A stretch of DNA of 64,000 bases. Source: Panonychus citri. Taxonomy: Eukaryota; Arthropoda; Arachnida; Trombidiformes; Tetranychidae. Location of the stretch: positions 1,984,001-2,048,000 of the forward strand of contig NW_026515539.1 in NCBI RefSeq assembly GCF_014898815.1, in the 5' to 3' direction. Positions 48,065 to 60,052 of this stretch are shown here, in pieces. Positions within the stretch are counted from its first letter, which is position 1; every line of letters starts with the position of its first letter. Made by a program: the position numbers and the translations under genes. The notes under the pieces were generated by a model, which was not told the DNA's origin, did not search any database, and saw only the letters and a program-made list of their open reading frames with translations.

Positions 48065-49928
48065 ATGGATTTACACTATTTAACTGATGGTTGGCTAGAA
48101 CTTGAATCAGACCCTGGACTGTTTACCCTTTTAGCTGAGGACTTCGGATGTAAATATGTTCAAGTGGAGGAAATTTATGATTTACAAAAGCCGAATCTTG
48201 TTGATGGACCAGTTTATGGATTCATTTTTCTATTCAAATGGATAGAAGAACGACGGTCAAGGTCTCGTCATCTCTCCTTACACAGTAGTTCCAATTATCC
48301 TTCCAGCAGTAGTGGTCCATCTGCGGTCACTACTAATTGTAACATATCTAAAGAATCTACTGTCCACAAGCCTACATTTGTCGAAGACGAAGTCCTGGTC
48401 AATTCAATGTTCTTTGCTCATCAAATTATTCCAAATTCATGTGCAACTCATGCTATTCTTAGCGTCCTATTAAACTGTCCCACTATTGATCTCGGACCAG
48501 TGTTGGACAGATTAAAAGATCACACCAAAGACATGGCTCCTGAGGATAAAGGATACGCTATCAGTAACACACCTGAGCTTTGTAAAGCTCACAATTCACA
48601 TGCCTCTCATGAGGAAAAAATCGGTAAATAGTTTGTTGAACTTACAATTCAACTTCTGATTTCTTTTACTAACATTTTCTTCTTTATCTTTTTCTTTTTC
48701 TACAGAAAGAAAAGTCTCTTATTCAACAAGACCAAACTCTATTCAAAGAGGTTCGTCTCCGGACTCTTTTCACTTTGTCAGCTATGTACCAATCAATAAT
48801 CATCTTTATGAACTTGATGGATTGAAAAAGTTTCCAGTTGATCATGGACCTGTTGACGAAAAAGAGGAATGGTCTGAAAAGTTTAGAAAAGTAATTACCC
48901 AAAGGATATCTGAAGAAACTCAATCTAATCGTTTCTCCGAAAGTCAATCATCCAATCACGATATTAGGTACAATTTAATGGCAGTTGTTCCCAATCGCCG
49001 ATCAGTTCTTCTCAAAAAGTTAAAGACATTAAAAACCAGTCGCCATCTTGTTCTTGAAGCATTAGAAAAGATAATGAGACCAACTCGACTACCTGAACCA
49101 TTCGACTGTCATAACTACTCTAAATATCCTTCAACTATTGAATATAATGCAACTCACTCTTTTCAAATAATCGGACCCGATAATTCATCTTCCGGTGATC
49201 AAACAAATATCATGACAGTTGCAAGCGCCTTAGCAAATACACCATTGTCAATTCACAATACAGGATCACCAGGGAACTCATCGTCCACTGAAACAGCATC
49301 TGAAGTGGGAAGTGCTTTCAACTCACCTCATCGCATTGAAAGGGATAATAACAACGAGATAGATGAAAATAAAGTAAACAATTTAATTGATTTTAAAATA
49401 ACAAGTGACATAAAAATTGATCAAAAAACGGCTAAACTACTTGAAGAATTGATCGCCTCTAGAGAAACACCAGCATCTCTTTCAAAGACAATTAATCCAC
49501 AAGATTTAATCACAGTGTATAAAGTGATCAGCACTGAAATTGTTGAATGTGAACAAAATCTACGTGAAGAATTGGAGAAAAGGAAACGATACAAGTTAGA
49601 TGATTCAAGAAGAATACACAATTACGATGAATTTATCAACACCTTTTTACTTATGTTGGCCGAGCAGAAGAAATTACCTGATCTTTTGGAAAATGCTCTT
49701 TTCGGTGGTAACATTGGTACTACAACAACTGAGATTAATGAAAACTCTCAGGGCGATTGTCAATCTCCATCCGCTTTTCTCACCGAAGTTGCCACCTCAT
49801 TCGATAAAATTAAAAAGAAAACCGATTCAACTCGACTCAAGAATCCAACCAAAAATAAGAAAAGTAAACCTTGTGAATATGTACCATATTGTCGTAATCG
49901 ACCCGAACGAACCAGAACCAGAAGGTAA
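48065..49928 (+). CDS. calypso: BAP1/Calypso-type ubiquitin C-terminal hydrolase
   Basis: Two exons (48065-48623, 48706-49928) give 593 residues. The UCH domain starts MDLHYLTDGWLELESDPGLF. It has the oxyanion Gln120, the nucleophile Cys126 in PNSCATHAILSVLLN, His209 in DSFHFVSYVP and Asp224 in LYELDG, so the catalytic triad is complete. A helix around NRRSVLLKKL follows, then a UCH37-like ULD domain near 440-515, and a strongly basic tail that in this family binds nucleosomes. With ASX, BAP1/Calypso removes ubiquitin from histone H2A in Polycomb repression. Length lies between fly Calypso (about 470) and human BAP1 (729). A Ser-rich insertion lies between residues 65 and 105. The short intron falls within the UCH domain just before the active-site His. 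Confidence 0.95.
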
Positions 49929-50045
49929 TCGAACTCATCAATTTCATCATTCGATTGTCATACTTTTATTTATATCTGACCTTTGACAAAATTGTCAAAC
50001 AAAAAAGTCTTCAAGTGAATTAAAATGTTCATCATTTCAACGAAA

Positions 50046-50051
50046 AATAAA
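50046..50051 (+). terminator. candidate polyadenylation signal for BAP1/calypso
   Basis: AATAAA lies 118 bases after the BAP1 stop codon in a 427-bp gap before the next gene. It is plausible by position only. Confidence 0.35.
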
Positions 50052-50355
50052 ATACACCTTTATTTCATTATAAATGAAGCCTTATTGAAAACGGTGTCGC
50101 AAAATTTGACTTAAAAACAATAATCAAAACGAATATTTGAACAAATTGATCTCGAAAATTGAAAATTCCACAGGTAATTTTTTGAAATTCGCGCTTTACT
50201 TTTAGAAAGAGAATAAAATTTACCTTCTTTTCTTCTGTCTAATTCTCTGTCTTCTGTCTGTTGTTTTGATTCTGAAAAGAAAAGATTATTTTATATTAAT
50301 TATTTTCATGGATTCTTTTTGATAATTAATTTAATTGTTCTCTTGCTGTTTTACT

Positions 50356-51021
50356 ATGGCAGCGATTAGGCGATTCTCCAGTCAACTGATTCGTGACAAA
50401 AGTTATGTTTCCAGTGCTCATCCAAAGTCACACATTAATTTAATCGCAAACGCTGTTCCTCAAGATGAAAGTGATTCTGAGAAAAATTATCGAAAATTAT
50501 TTGAAGAGAATCAACTTTGGAATCACAACTACTGGCAAGATAATAATACTAGATTTCTAAAGGTATTGATGTTGTTTCTTTCTTCCCGTTACTGTCTTTA
50601 TGTTCTCTTTATCCCTGCTTCAATATTTTCATTATCTTATTCATTTTATGTTTACTTCTCTCCACAGGAAAAGGCTGAATTCATAGAGAAACAAAGATTA
50701 CAACAAGGTGACGATTCCATAGCATTTTCTCAAGAAGATTTGATACCATTTTATAAAGAATTTCTTGATAAAAATTACAATAAACACATCGAATACAATA
50801 GGTGAGTGTTAAATCCTCACAGCTAAGATTATATATTCTCCTGCAAAAACAAGTTACTCCACCCAAAAGAGACCACTAACCTATCATTAATTTTCACTTA
50901 TCTTTTCATGTCCCACAGAGAGTGGTACCGTCGACAGTTCAAGCTCCTTATTCCGGCCTTTCAAGCTTATCTGGCATCTAAGAAAAGATCATTGAAAAGG
51001 TTTTTTCCTTCATCACGTTGA
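50356..51021 (+). CDS. COA8: COA8 (APOPT1), cytochrome c oxidase assembly factor
   Basis: Three exons (50356-50562, 50668-50801, 50919-51021) give 147 residues, with phases 0 and 2 agreeing at both introns. The N-terminus MAAIRRFSSQLIR is basic and amphipathic, like a mitochondrial targeting peptide. The body matches COA8: NHNYWQDNNTRF, then EKAEFIEKQ, FYKEFLDKNYNKHIEYNREWYRRQF, and a basic C-terminus. COA8 works in the mitochondrial matrix to support complex IV assembly and protects it under oxidative stress. The frame upstream of the ATG is open but lacks another ATG. Size is a little under that of the human protein (about 200 residues). Confidence 0.9.
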
Positions 51022-52564
51022 AATTATATAATCATAGGCTTTAATGTACTTTAGAATTTAGGTAGGTGTCATTTGGTTTTCTTTTCCAAAATGATTATTG
51101 TTCTTTTTTGTCGCACTTCTTCTCTGGAATCAATTTCAATAGAAAATGAGATTTGATTTTCGTAATGTGCAAACATTAATTGTAACCACAGGGCAGTGCA
51201 ACTTTTAGACCTTTGTTGATCTGGTAGTATAAGTTACTAACATTTTCCATGTATTCTATTTCTTTTAGGTTAATCACCTTGATGGACTAATCAAATTGAG
51301 AGAACCAGATGATATCTAGTCAACATTTTAATTCATCTAAAAATCTTTCATGTCCTTTAACAACTAAAAACTTGAACCAAATGAACAGTGTTAATAACAA
51401 TTGAATCCATTAACGATAATTAATTGTTAAAAGATTAATATATAAAAGAGATTGTCAAGATTATTGTCAATCTGTATTTCCAGCGGATTATTAAATTTGT
51501 ATTTGTCCAATTTGATGAATTGAAGATAATCATCATTAAAAACCATGGAGAAGTTGAAAATGAAAACAACAACAAAGCAAAAATATTATCGATCAAATAG
51601 ATTTGGAGGATTCCCACTAATTGGATTAATCGGGAAGCTTGGAAAGATTCAATGTTAAAACAAGGAGTTAAAAGGGATAAGATTAACTTGTAAATCACTT
51701 TCTCTTTTTGGATTAAAGCCAAAAAATTAAACAGCAAACAGATTGTGAGAGGGTCAACTACTGTTTCCATGAATAAATGTTTATTTTATATTTTCATTTG
51801 GCTGAGATTGAAAATATAACTAGTGAACTTTAGTTACACCAAAAGCAGAAACAAAAGTATCAACAATCAGATGATCCAATTGTATTTTGCTAATCCAAAA
51901 TTCTCATTAATCATCACCCAAAAACTGAACACCGATCAACCGGAGAAGCCAAAAAATTGGATATCATGTTGTGGACACAGTTGTTAATTGTTCTAATTGA
52001 GAGAAAAAGATAAACAGAAAAAAGAAACATAATTAACTGTTAGTTAATTAAATCTCCACCCGAGGTAGTCACTCTCTTCCACCTTCACCTTTTGATGGAA
52101 ATGAGAGAGAGAGAGAGAGAGAGATTGCGCTTCTCTTATTTACTTGAGTTTTCTAAAGTGGGAAGATAGAGGAAGAGAGAAGATGATTTTGATCTTTTTC
52201 GCTAATTAAATGTGCGATCATTGAGTGTTAATAATTGAATTGTAATTGTGTCTTTCGTTTAAGCTGTTCGATTGGCTCGATAATCGCCATCACCGTGATC
52301 GCTTCTTTGTAACAACAATCGAAATACTTACCTACCACCTGTCGTCTTTTTCTTTTTTCTGTCGCAATTTTTTGTGTTTTTTTCTTCACTTTTAAAAGGA
52401 CAAAATCTTCGCTTTTTCTTCAACATCATTTGTCTTCATATTCTTTTTTAGTCATTTTCTTTTTTTCCTCAGTGTTTTTTTTGTTCTTTTTAGAATCTTC
52501 TTTTTCTCTCTCAATATTTATATTCTCTTTCTGTGTGTGTCTTGTATCTCTATTCACATCAACC
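51022..52564. other. intergenic region between COA8 and the serine-rich gene
   Basis: AT-rich with an (AG)n run near 52106-52124. The open frame 51435-51770 (minus) is hydrophobic and T-rich with no family resemblance. The last 400 bases, including a T/C-rich stretch, are probably the promoter and leader of the next gene. Confidence 0.5.
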
Positions 52565-55035
52565 ATGGAACTTGGCTCTTCATCTTACTGTTCATCTTCC
52601 ATGATGAACCATCAATATCATCACCAATCTCAGCCTTTGTATCAAAATTATCATTCACCTAAGCAAAGATGCATCAGTACCTTGGAAGAGGTAAAATCTT
52701 TGATTATTAATCTAAGAACAAAGAAGAAAAAGAAAGAAATGGATTCAGCAATCAATAAGATTGAAGAAGTGATTCAAACAATTAAAGTAACCATGTCCGA
52801 TTCAACTACACCCGCTTTACGACCTATTGATCAAATTATCTTGGAAAAGCTTGAAAAGATTGAATCAAAATCTAAAACCATTGAAGGTTCACATTCAATG
52901 GTCAATAACAAACCAGTGTCACCAACTACTGTCCTCCTCAAACCTACAGATGAAACTATTTCACCTCAACAATTAGGTGCAAAATTAATTGACTTAATTA
53001 AAAATGATTCAACCCTTAAATTGGAGACAACTACAATTGGTACCAATGGTATTCAATTGAGCTCTTTTCATAGTGATATCAAGAATAAGATTGAAAATTT
53101 AATCAAACAACATCATCTTGATTCGCAAGTTGATTTGATCGAATTAAAGAAAATGTCACCACAAATCGATTTGACTATCACATCAAAACCTCGATTTGAA
53201 AGAGAAGATCTTTACAAAGAACTCACCAAAAGAACTGCTGAACGGGTAAGTGTTACAATTCGCGATTTATTTCCCTTTTCGAGTAATTCGATTGAAATTG
53301 ATTCCAATTTTTTCCCTTCTTCCATTTTGGAAACTATATTTAGCATTCGAGTCTTTCAAGACAAGGAAGTGAGAGTAGCTCAGGAAGTGAAACTTACATG
53401 GATGGACAAGGGAGATTATTCCGAACACCTTCAGCAACAACACCATCATCCCTCTCAGTAGCACCGACAAGCCAACAACAACACACCTATGATTCATCAT
53501 CGGTAAACCTAAACAATGGTAGTGGTAACATGAATACTTATAACAGTCTGAATAATATCAACATCTATGAGTCTAATCAGATGATTCATATGGATGAATC
53601 TATTTATGGCCGTAGTAAGAGGTCTTATCCTCATCTTCCGCCGAAACCATTAAGTGTCAATGTCGGTGGCGGCGGCAGTTCTTGTGATTATGGTGTCACT
53701 GGTCGGATAAGTGGGATTACTTCTGATATCAATAGACGTGTTTCTAATCACGATGTATTATATTCAATTGATGCTTCCTCTTCATCGGCATCTTCTTCAG
53801 TGTCAACATCACAATTCAACAGAGGCGGTGATTGTAAGATAAATAATATCAAGGATAATATAAATGGAGGTCATACAACATCATCTTCTGTATCATCAAC
53901 AGCGGTGTCAGAGGAATGTCAACAAATTTGTGCCATCTTTGGTGACCTTTCAACTTCTAACGGTGGTGGTGGTGAAAGTAACCTTGCATGTTCAGAAGGT
54001 TCGATTACGCCAACCAACCCTGATCGAAGTAGCTCTCCAACAAATGAAAATTCACCTTCAAGTCTTACATCATCAACCTCTTCAAGTACAAATCGTGATC
54101 CTGTCCAATTTTCTGCCTTGAAATCAGCCAAATCTTTTCCCGGTAACCCGATAGCCGAATCATTATACTCATCAACTGGAACTTTATCCAGGTCATCAAA
54201 TAAACCTGCGCCACCTCCTCCCGTTCGTAAAACCTCATCCATCTCAGATCCAAATGCTATCACCTTAGGTACCCTACGAAATGCCGGTTGTTCAACTTAT
54301 GAAGAAATTAAAACTTTAAAACGTAATGTACGAAATCACAGCGGTAACGGAGGTTATAACACATACGAAGAGTTAAATTCTGATCGTAATGCTGTTTATC
54401 ATGCAGCGAGAAAAAGTTGCCTCTCAACATCACTCACTTCCCTAGTGGAGCCCATTTATTCAACTCTTGATTCAAACACAATCAGCATCTCAAATCCTTT
54501 CAATTCCAAGATTGTGACCATCAACACCTCAAGTCATCGAGTCAGCCGACGAGATGAGCCTTGTAGTAAAAGTTATTCAGCTACAACCGATTCACTAAAC
54601 CATCAGCATCAACATTCAACATCCACAGCATCACGTCCACCCTCATCAGCAACTCTTTCAAATTATCAATCTTCATCTTTAATGAAACAAAGGAATGACG
54701 ATGACAGTTTACCTCCTCCACCTCCCGAAGCTTACATTGATTCATCTGGAGATAATCATCATAATTCACATAACCGAATCGTGCTTACTAGACGAGAGTT
54801 CTTGCAAACACTTAATGCCAAATTATCAGTACCTCAAAATCAACGGGTTAGTCCAAAACTCGTGAAAAGACGTAGCATGTCTTTACCTCATTCAGATCAA
54901 GAATGGGACTCAGATTCTGGTATAACAACTCAATCATCATCTTCAGGTGAATCTGGTTCATTAGGATCATCAACACAATCGGAATCATTCACTCAGTCTT
55001 TGGTTAATCAACTAACATGGTGGTCAAAGTTTTGA
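52565..55035 (+). CDS. unrecognised serine-rich protein with proline and tyrosine motifs
   Basis: Two exons (52565-53245, 53344-55035; GTAAGT...TTTAG) give 790 residues. Splicing replaces the intron-read end of the first frame with HSSLSRQGSESSSGSETYMDG and continues in phase. Residues about 38-80 form a charged helix (LEEVKSLIINLRTKKKKKEM...KIEEVIQTIK). The middle is Ser/Thr/Asn-rich and disordered. There are SH3-type proline stretches (KPAPPPPVRK, LPPPPPEAY) and repeated tyrosines in short motifs (TYEEI, TYEEL, PIYSTL) that could be phosphorylated. The C-terminus has REFLQTLNAKL and basic RRSMSLPHSD before ending LTWWSKF. The look is that of a cytoskeletal or signalling adaptor, but I do not recognise the family. 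The start is the first ATG after a T/C-rich leader. Confidence 0.75.
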
Positions 55036-58000
55036 ATGGAGAAAGTGAGTCTCTCTCTCTCTCTCTCCACTTTTTCATCAATCTTCAAGTCGAAACATTT
55101 GTTTTGACAAAACAAAAAACAAGGCAAACTTTCAATACTTTGGGCGTGGTAATGTGTATATTTTTTCAATGGATCTCTATTCATCAAGAATAATGTTTAA
55201 TTTCTAGTCGAAATAACCAAAGCATCAAAAAAAAAACAAATCATGAACATAAAGAGGAAGATGAAGATGATAAAATAATCAAAACAAGGAACCAGAAAAC
55301 AGGCAAAATTCACCTTCTCAAATGTTGGTTTATTTCTGTTTATCGCAATTACTGGAAAAAAATGAAAACATTGCGAATGGTCAACTATACAAATCAAAAA
55401 GATGGTCAAACAATTACAAATCTTAATGAAAAAAAAGTTACAAGTAATAATTGAATAGCATTTATAATAGTGCTAGTGATAATCATGCTATGCTTCATCA
55501 TCATCAATACTAAATTTTGTTTTTCATCATCACATTGCAAAAGTATATTTACTTAATCTCAGGTGATGTTTATTCTTAAAAAGAAATCAAAGTGTGTTAA
55601 ATCATCATCATCATCTTTATAATCACCAGCCCACAAGCAGCAACAATAGCAGCTAATCAAAGCCATTCTAGGATCTTTTAAATCATCATCATCATCATTA
55701 TCATCAAACAACTTTGATCACCGAAAAACCTCCTTTAGCATTCAACCTTTAATATCAATCCTAATTATGATTAAACTGCTAATTATATCGCCTTTCTTCA
55801 TACTCTCTCACCATTCATCTTCCTTACCTGTGAAAAGTCTTGACCTCCTGCGACTCATATTCACCTTCTCAAAGGGCAACAACCACTAGAAACCAAAATT
55901 ACAGTAAACTGATCAAAACTGATTCGATGAGAGTAAACTGGTATCTGGAATATTTTTTAATTGTCATAACAATTCAATTTTTTTTCGATGTTTTCACCCT
56001 GCATCTTTCATCTTTACACTTTCATCCTCATTTACCTTTTATTTTAACCTCCATTTTTTTCTCTCAATTTAATTTCTTTTCCTTTTACCACCATCTCACC
56101 TAATTGTGATAGGAATTGAAGTTAATCAATCAAAAAAAAAGTGTTCTTTTCATTTTCTGCTTTTACCTTTCATCGAGCTGAGCTAACTAATTATACCAAA
56201 TACAATCTTCATCAACATCAACATTGAGTTGTAACTTGTTTTCTTGCTCCCAAACACCAGCAACAATTTAACAACTAATCAACAATATTAATAATTTTTA
56301 TTGTCTATGTATAGATGCTAATTATTATATCACAATTAAGTCAACACACTCTCACAATAAACTATATAACAAAAGTAAAACTTGTAATTAAATATCAATC
56401 TAAATAATTGTCACAATTTGTAAACAAAAACCTAAATATAAACACAATCAGCCCAATGAGAAACTTAAAATATCAACAGCAAAACCATAACATAACTCGT
56501 TGGACAAACAATCAGTTAATTGTTGATAAATGAATCGGAAATTTGCAGTTACAATCGTCAAATGGTAACAATTAACTTTAAATGGTTTTCCATATTATTA
56601 TTTGATCGTAATCATCTGATCTGTTTAAATGGTGTTCATAAGCTAATGGTTGTGATAATGATACGAATATAATATCATCTGAACAATCATCATGAAATAT
56701 ACAAACAACTTCATGACTATTTAAGAAAATGGAATGATGATAATGATGATAAAATGAGTAGGAGATGATGATAGGAATGGAAGAAGGAAGAAGATGAAGA
56801 GTTGAAAGAATATGTAATTTATTTAATTTCTTTTTTTTTCTTCTCTTTTTCGCTCGTTCAAGGAAGGAACAAAATTCACAAACAATCTCATTTTTGGCCT
56901 GAATTTACGGGAAATTTTATTCAACAAACACCACACGATGAATAATTGAAGAAGATGATGATGATAATGATGAAGATGAAGATGGAGATGAAAAAAATAA
57001 GGTTACTTTATATCAAATATTATGTTTTCTTTAACAAAGAAAATACATTTTTTATTTCACCGAATGGATTTTTTTTCTGTTGATTTATCATCAAGGAATC
57101 AGGTTTGTTTATAATAAGATGAAATCTTTCATTTATCTTGTTGTTCAGATTGATGAGCAACTTTGACATGAATATCATGATAATCATCATCATTTGAATG
57201 GTCAGTCTGGTCAGTAAAACTTTTGGATATTTTGTTTATCACTTAAAAGGTCAACAAACAGACAAATATCTTTACCTGTACAAGGTTTTCTCTTGATAAT
57301 CGTTAATTGTTATTATTTTACCATTCAAATGATAACCGTAAATTGTTGATTATCTTGATTATTATTTTCTTATTTTCTTATTTTCTTATCATTCTTATTG
57401 TTTGCCAATCATTTTGAATTTACTATCATCTGTTAGATAATTAATACGACTTGAATGGTTTATTATAACCAATTAGCTTTCATCAAACATTTGATTTCTT
57501 GTTATATTTCAAATGCTTTGATTGTTTTGTTTTGTTTTTCATTCATTAATTTAATTTCAACAACCAACAATTTTACTTCCTATTCACTTAATCATCACAA
57601 CAATTAACTTTCTTCCCACTTAACTTTTTTGTTTCATTTACTCTCATATATTTACCTTATCGTATAATATATTTTACAAGTTATCTTTCACTGGCTCATT
57701 TGACAGCTTTTCCTATCATCTTCATCATTTTAATCATCAACTTTGTTTGTAATGAGATAATTGTTAGTTTATCTAATTAACTCAGTAGCAGTTAAATTGA
57801 AAGTCCTACTTACATAGGGTGAGAAATGGTATCAGCAAATGTAAATATAAAAGGGAAATCATGAAAACCTCTTAAAGTTCAAGCTTTTGCTCCCATAAAC
57901 CATCATCTTCATCTTCATCATCAACATCAACAACATGAGGATGATCAGGATTTCCTATCAAATAGGTCGCTAGGTCGGTAAACATTGAAAATAACTTGAA

Positions 58001-60052
58001 CTAAATTCATGTTTATCTATTTTTTTCGAGTTCCTATTCAATGTCTGCTGGAATATGATTTGATTGTTGATTGTTGATTAAACAGAAATCTGTTAACTAG
58101 TTATCAATTTTACTGTCGAAAAAAATCAATCTTAATTGTTAGTAAACTTTTTTTTATATTTTACGATGATCAGTTAATTATTAAGGGCGAAAAGTAATTG
58201 AATTTATTATCTCACTTTTGCCTTTGAAACTAAAGCAACAAATTTTATTTACCGTTAATTTGATTGTAATAATTTGATTTTTATTTATTATCATAGTGAT
58301 TGTTGTTGTTTATTATTAATTTGATTGAGGTTTATCATGATTTGTTATATTCATTGATCAATTTTCAATTATGATGATGCTGTTAATACAATAATGACTG
58401 TAATCATGATTATGATTTACACTTAATTGTTGTTTTACTTTTCCTCAAGTTGATTGTTATTTCTTTGATTATAATCATTAAATTTTATTAACAAGATGAT
58501 TAGTTAATTGCTGCCATTTTTTATATATAAATTACTCGGTAAGTTAATCAATTGAATAGAGTGAAACAATCAAATTAAGTTCAACTTACGATCGAGATAC
58601 AAATTAAATGATTCACTTGATAGCGAAAAATATAATTTCAATGTTAATCAAGTCTATGAGTTTATCCTGATCATTTTTTTTATCATCAACTAATCAATTA
58701 ACTAATTATAGTTTATAATGATCGGTATTAGATTAGCTGATCATCATGATTAAAAAAAAGTGATAAAACTGATCAATTCCTTTCTCATCATCAACTTTAC
58801 ATTGATACCGATTCTTTAATCATTACGGTTAATCATGAAAGCGGACTTAATTTTAGTCTCACGGTTGATAAACCAAATCAAGTTAAATCATCAACTAGCA
58901 ATCAAATGAGAAGAAAAAATTAATTCTAAATCATTTCAATCAAATCAATGACATGAAAAAATAAAATAAATTAAACACTGATAATCAAAGTTGTATCTCT
59001 GATTATTGCGCCTTGTCAATCAACAAACAATTAGGTTCAAATTTAGTTGATTAAGGTTAAATCAGTTGGTTAAATCAAACCTTGTGGGCATAAAGATTAC
59101 AAAGTTTAATGTGAACAAAAAAAGTTACAATCGATTTAAATTGTTAACAATTTTGGTCAACAATCAAATGAAGGTCAATAGCTTATCAACTTCCTATTGT
59201 TTACCATCATCAATGATTTACTTGATTGTTGATTAATTTCCATCTAATTGTTTGAAAACTCTTCGAAAAGATTAACCATTTATCAGATAATTTCCACCAC
59301 AATTCATTTAAATTCAATTACTGAAAATGATTAAATTTCAATTTTGAGCTTTTTTTTCATTTATAAACATATTACAATCCAAATTGTGATCTATTCACAA
59401 TTTAGATTTCAATCTTATTATTATCAATTTTGATTGTTGTAAATTTTAAATCTTTGACTTCTTATTGTATCATCATCATCCTTATGATTAGTAAATTAAT
59501 TGGATATTATTCAGTTTACAATTGGTCTCTATCGGCACCATGTTGTATTATTAGGTGGTCAACTTGATGGGTCAGTCAATGGATTATCAATAATAATCTA
59601 AATGATACAATCAACTATTCATATTAATTCAGTTTAAATTTACAATTGATCCTTTAATTGTGCTTTGGAATCGTAGATTTATCATCATCATCCTCACTTT
59701 ATCCTATTTCCATCATTTTCAGCGCTCATCATCATGAAGATTACAGGTAAACCTTTAGATTCGAAGTGATAGAAAAGCTAATAATCATTTCGATAGATTT
59801 TACATTGATCAAATTTAGATTTTATTTAATATAAATTAAGTTTGAGTGCTGAAAATTTCGTTACATTTGACCAACTATAAGTTTTTAGTTAGATTCGCTC
59901 AATTTTTGATTGTTTGGGTAGTGATGAGAGTTTCGTTGATATGAGTTAGTGTCGATGTATATATTTATCTTTATATATTTAAAGAAATATATATTATACA
60001 GATTAGATTAATCGTTCGAAAGATAATTTTAGATATTTTTTGATCGTTGCCT
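55036..60052. other. 5-kb AT-rich spacer, no supported gene
   Basis: A (CT)n run lies just after the preceding stop (about 55052-55068). The rest is AT-rich with ATG/CAT-type short repeats near 55600-55710 and 56740-56990. No open frame of note exceeds 90 codons and none has family resemblance. No RNA gene was recognised. Confidence 0.55.

Noticed and set aside
51435..51770. 111-codon hydrophobic minus-strand frame
   Set aside because: It is T-rich with no clear topology or family match, and no splice sites support an extension.
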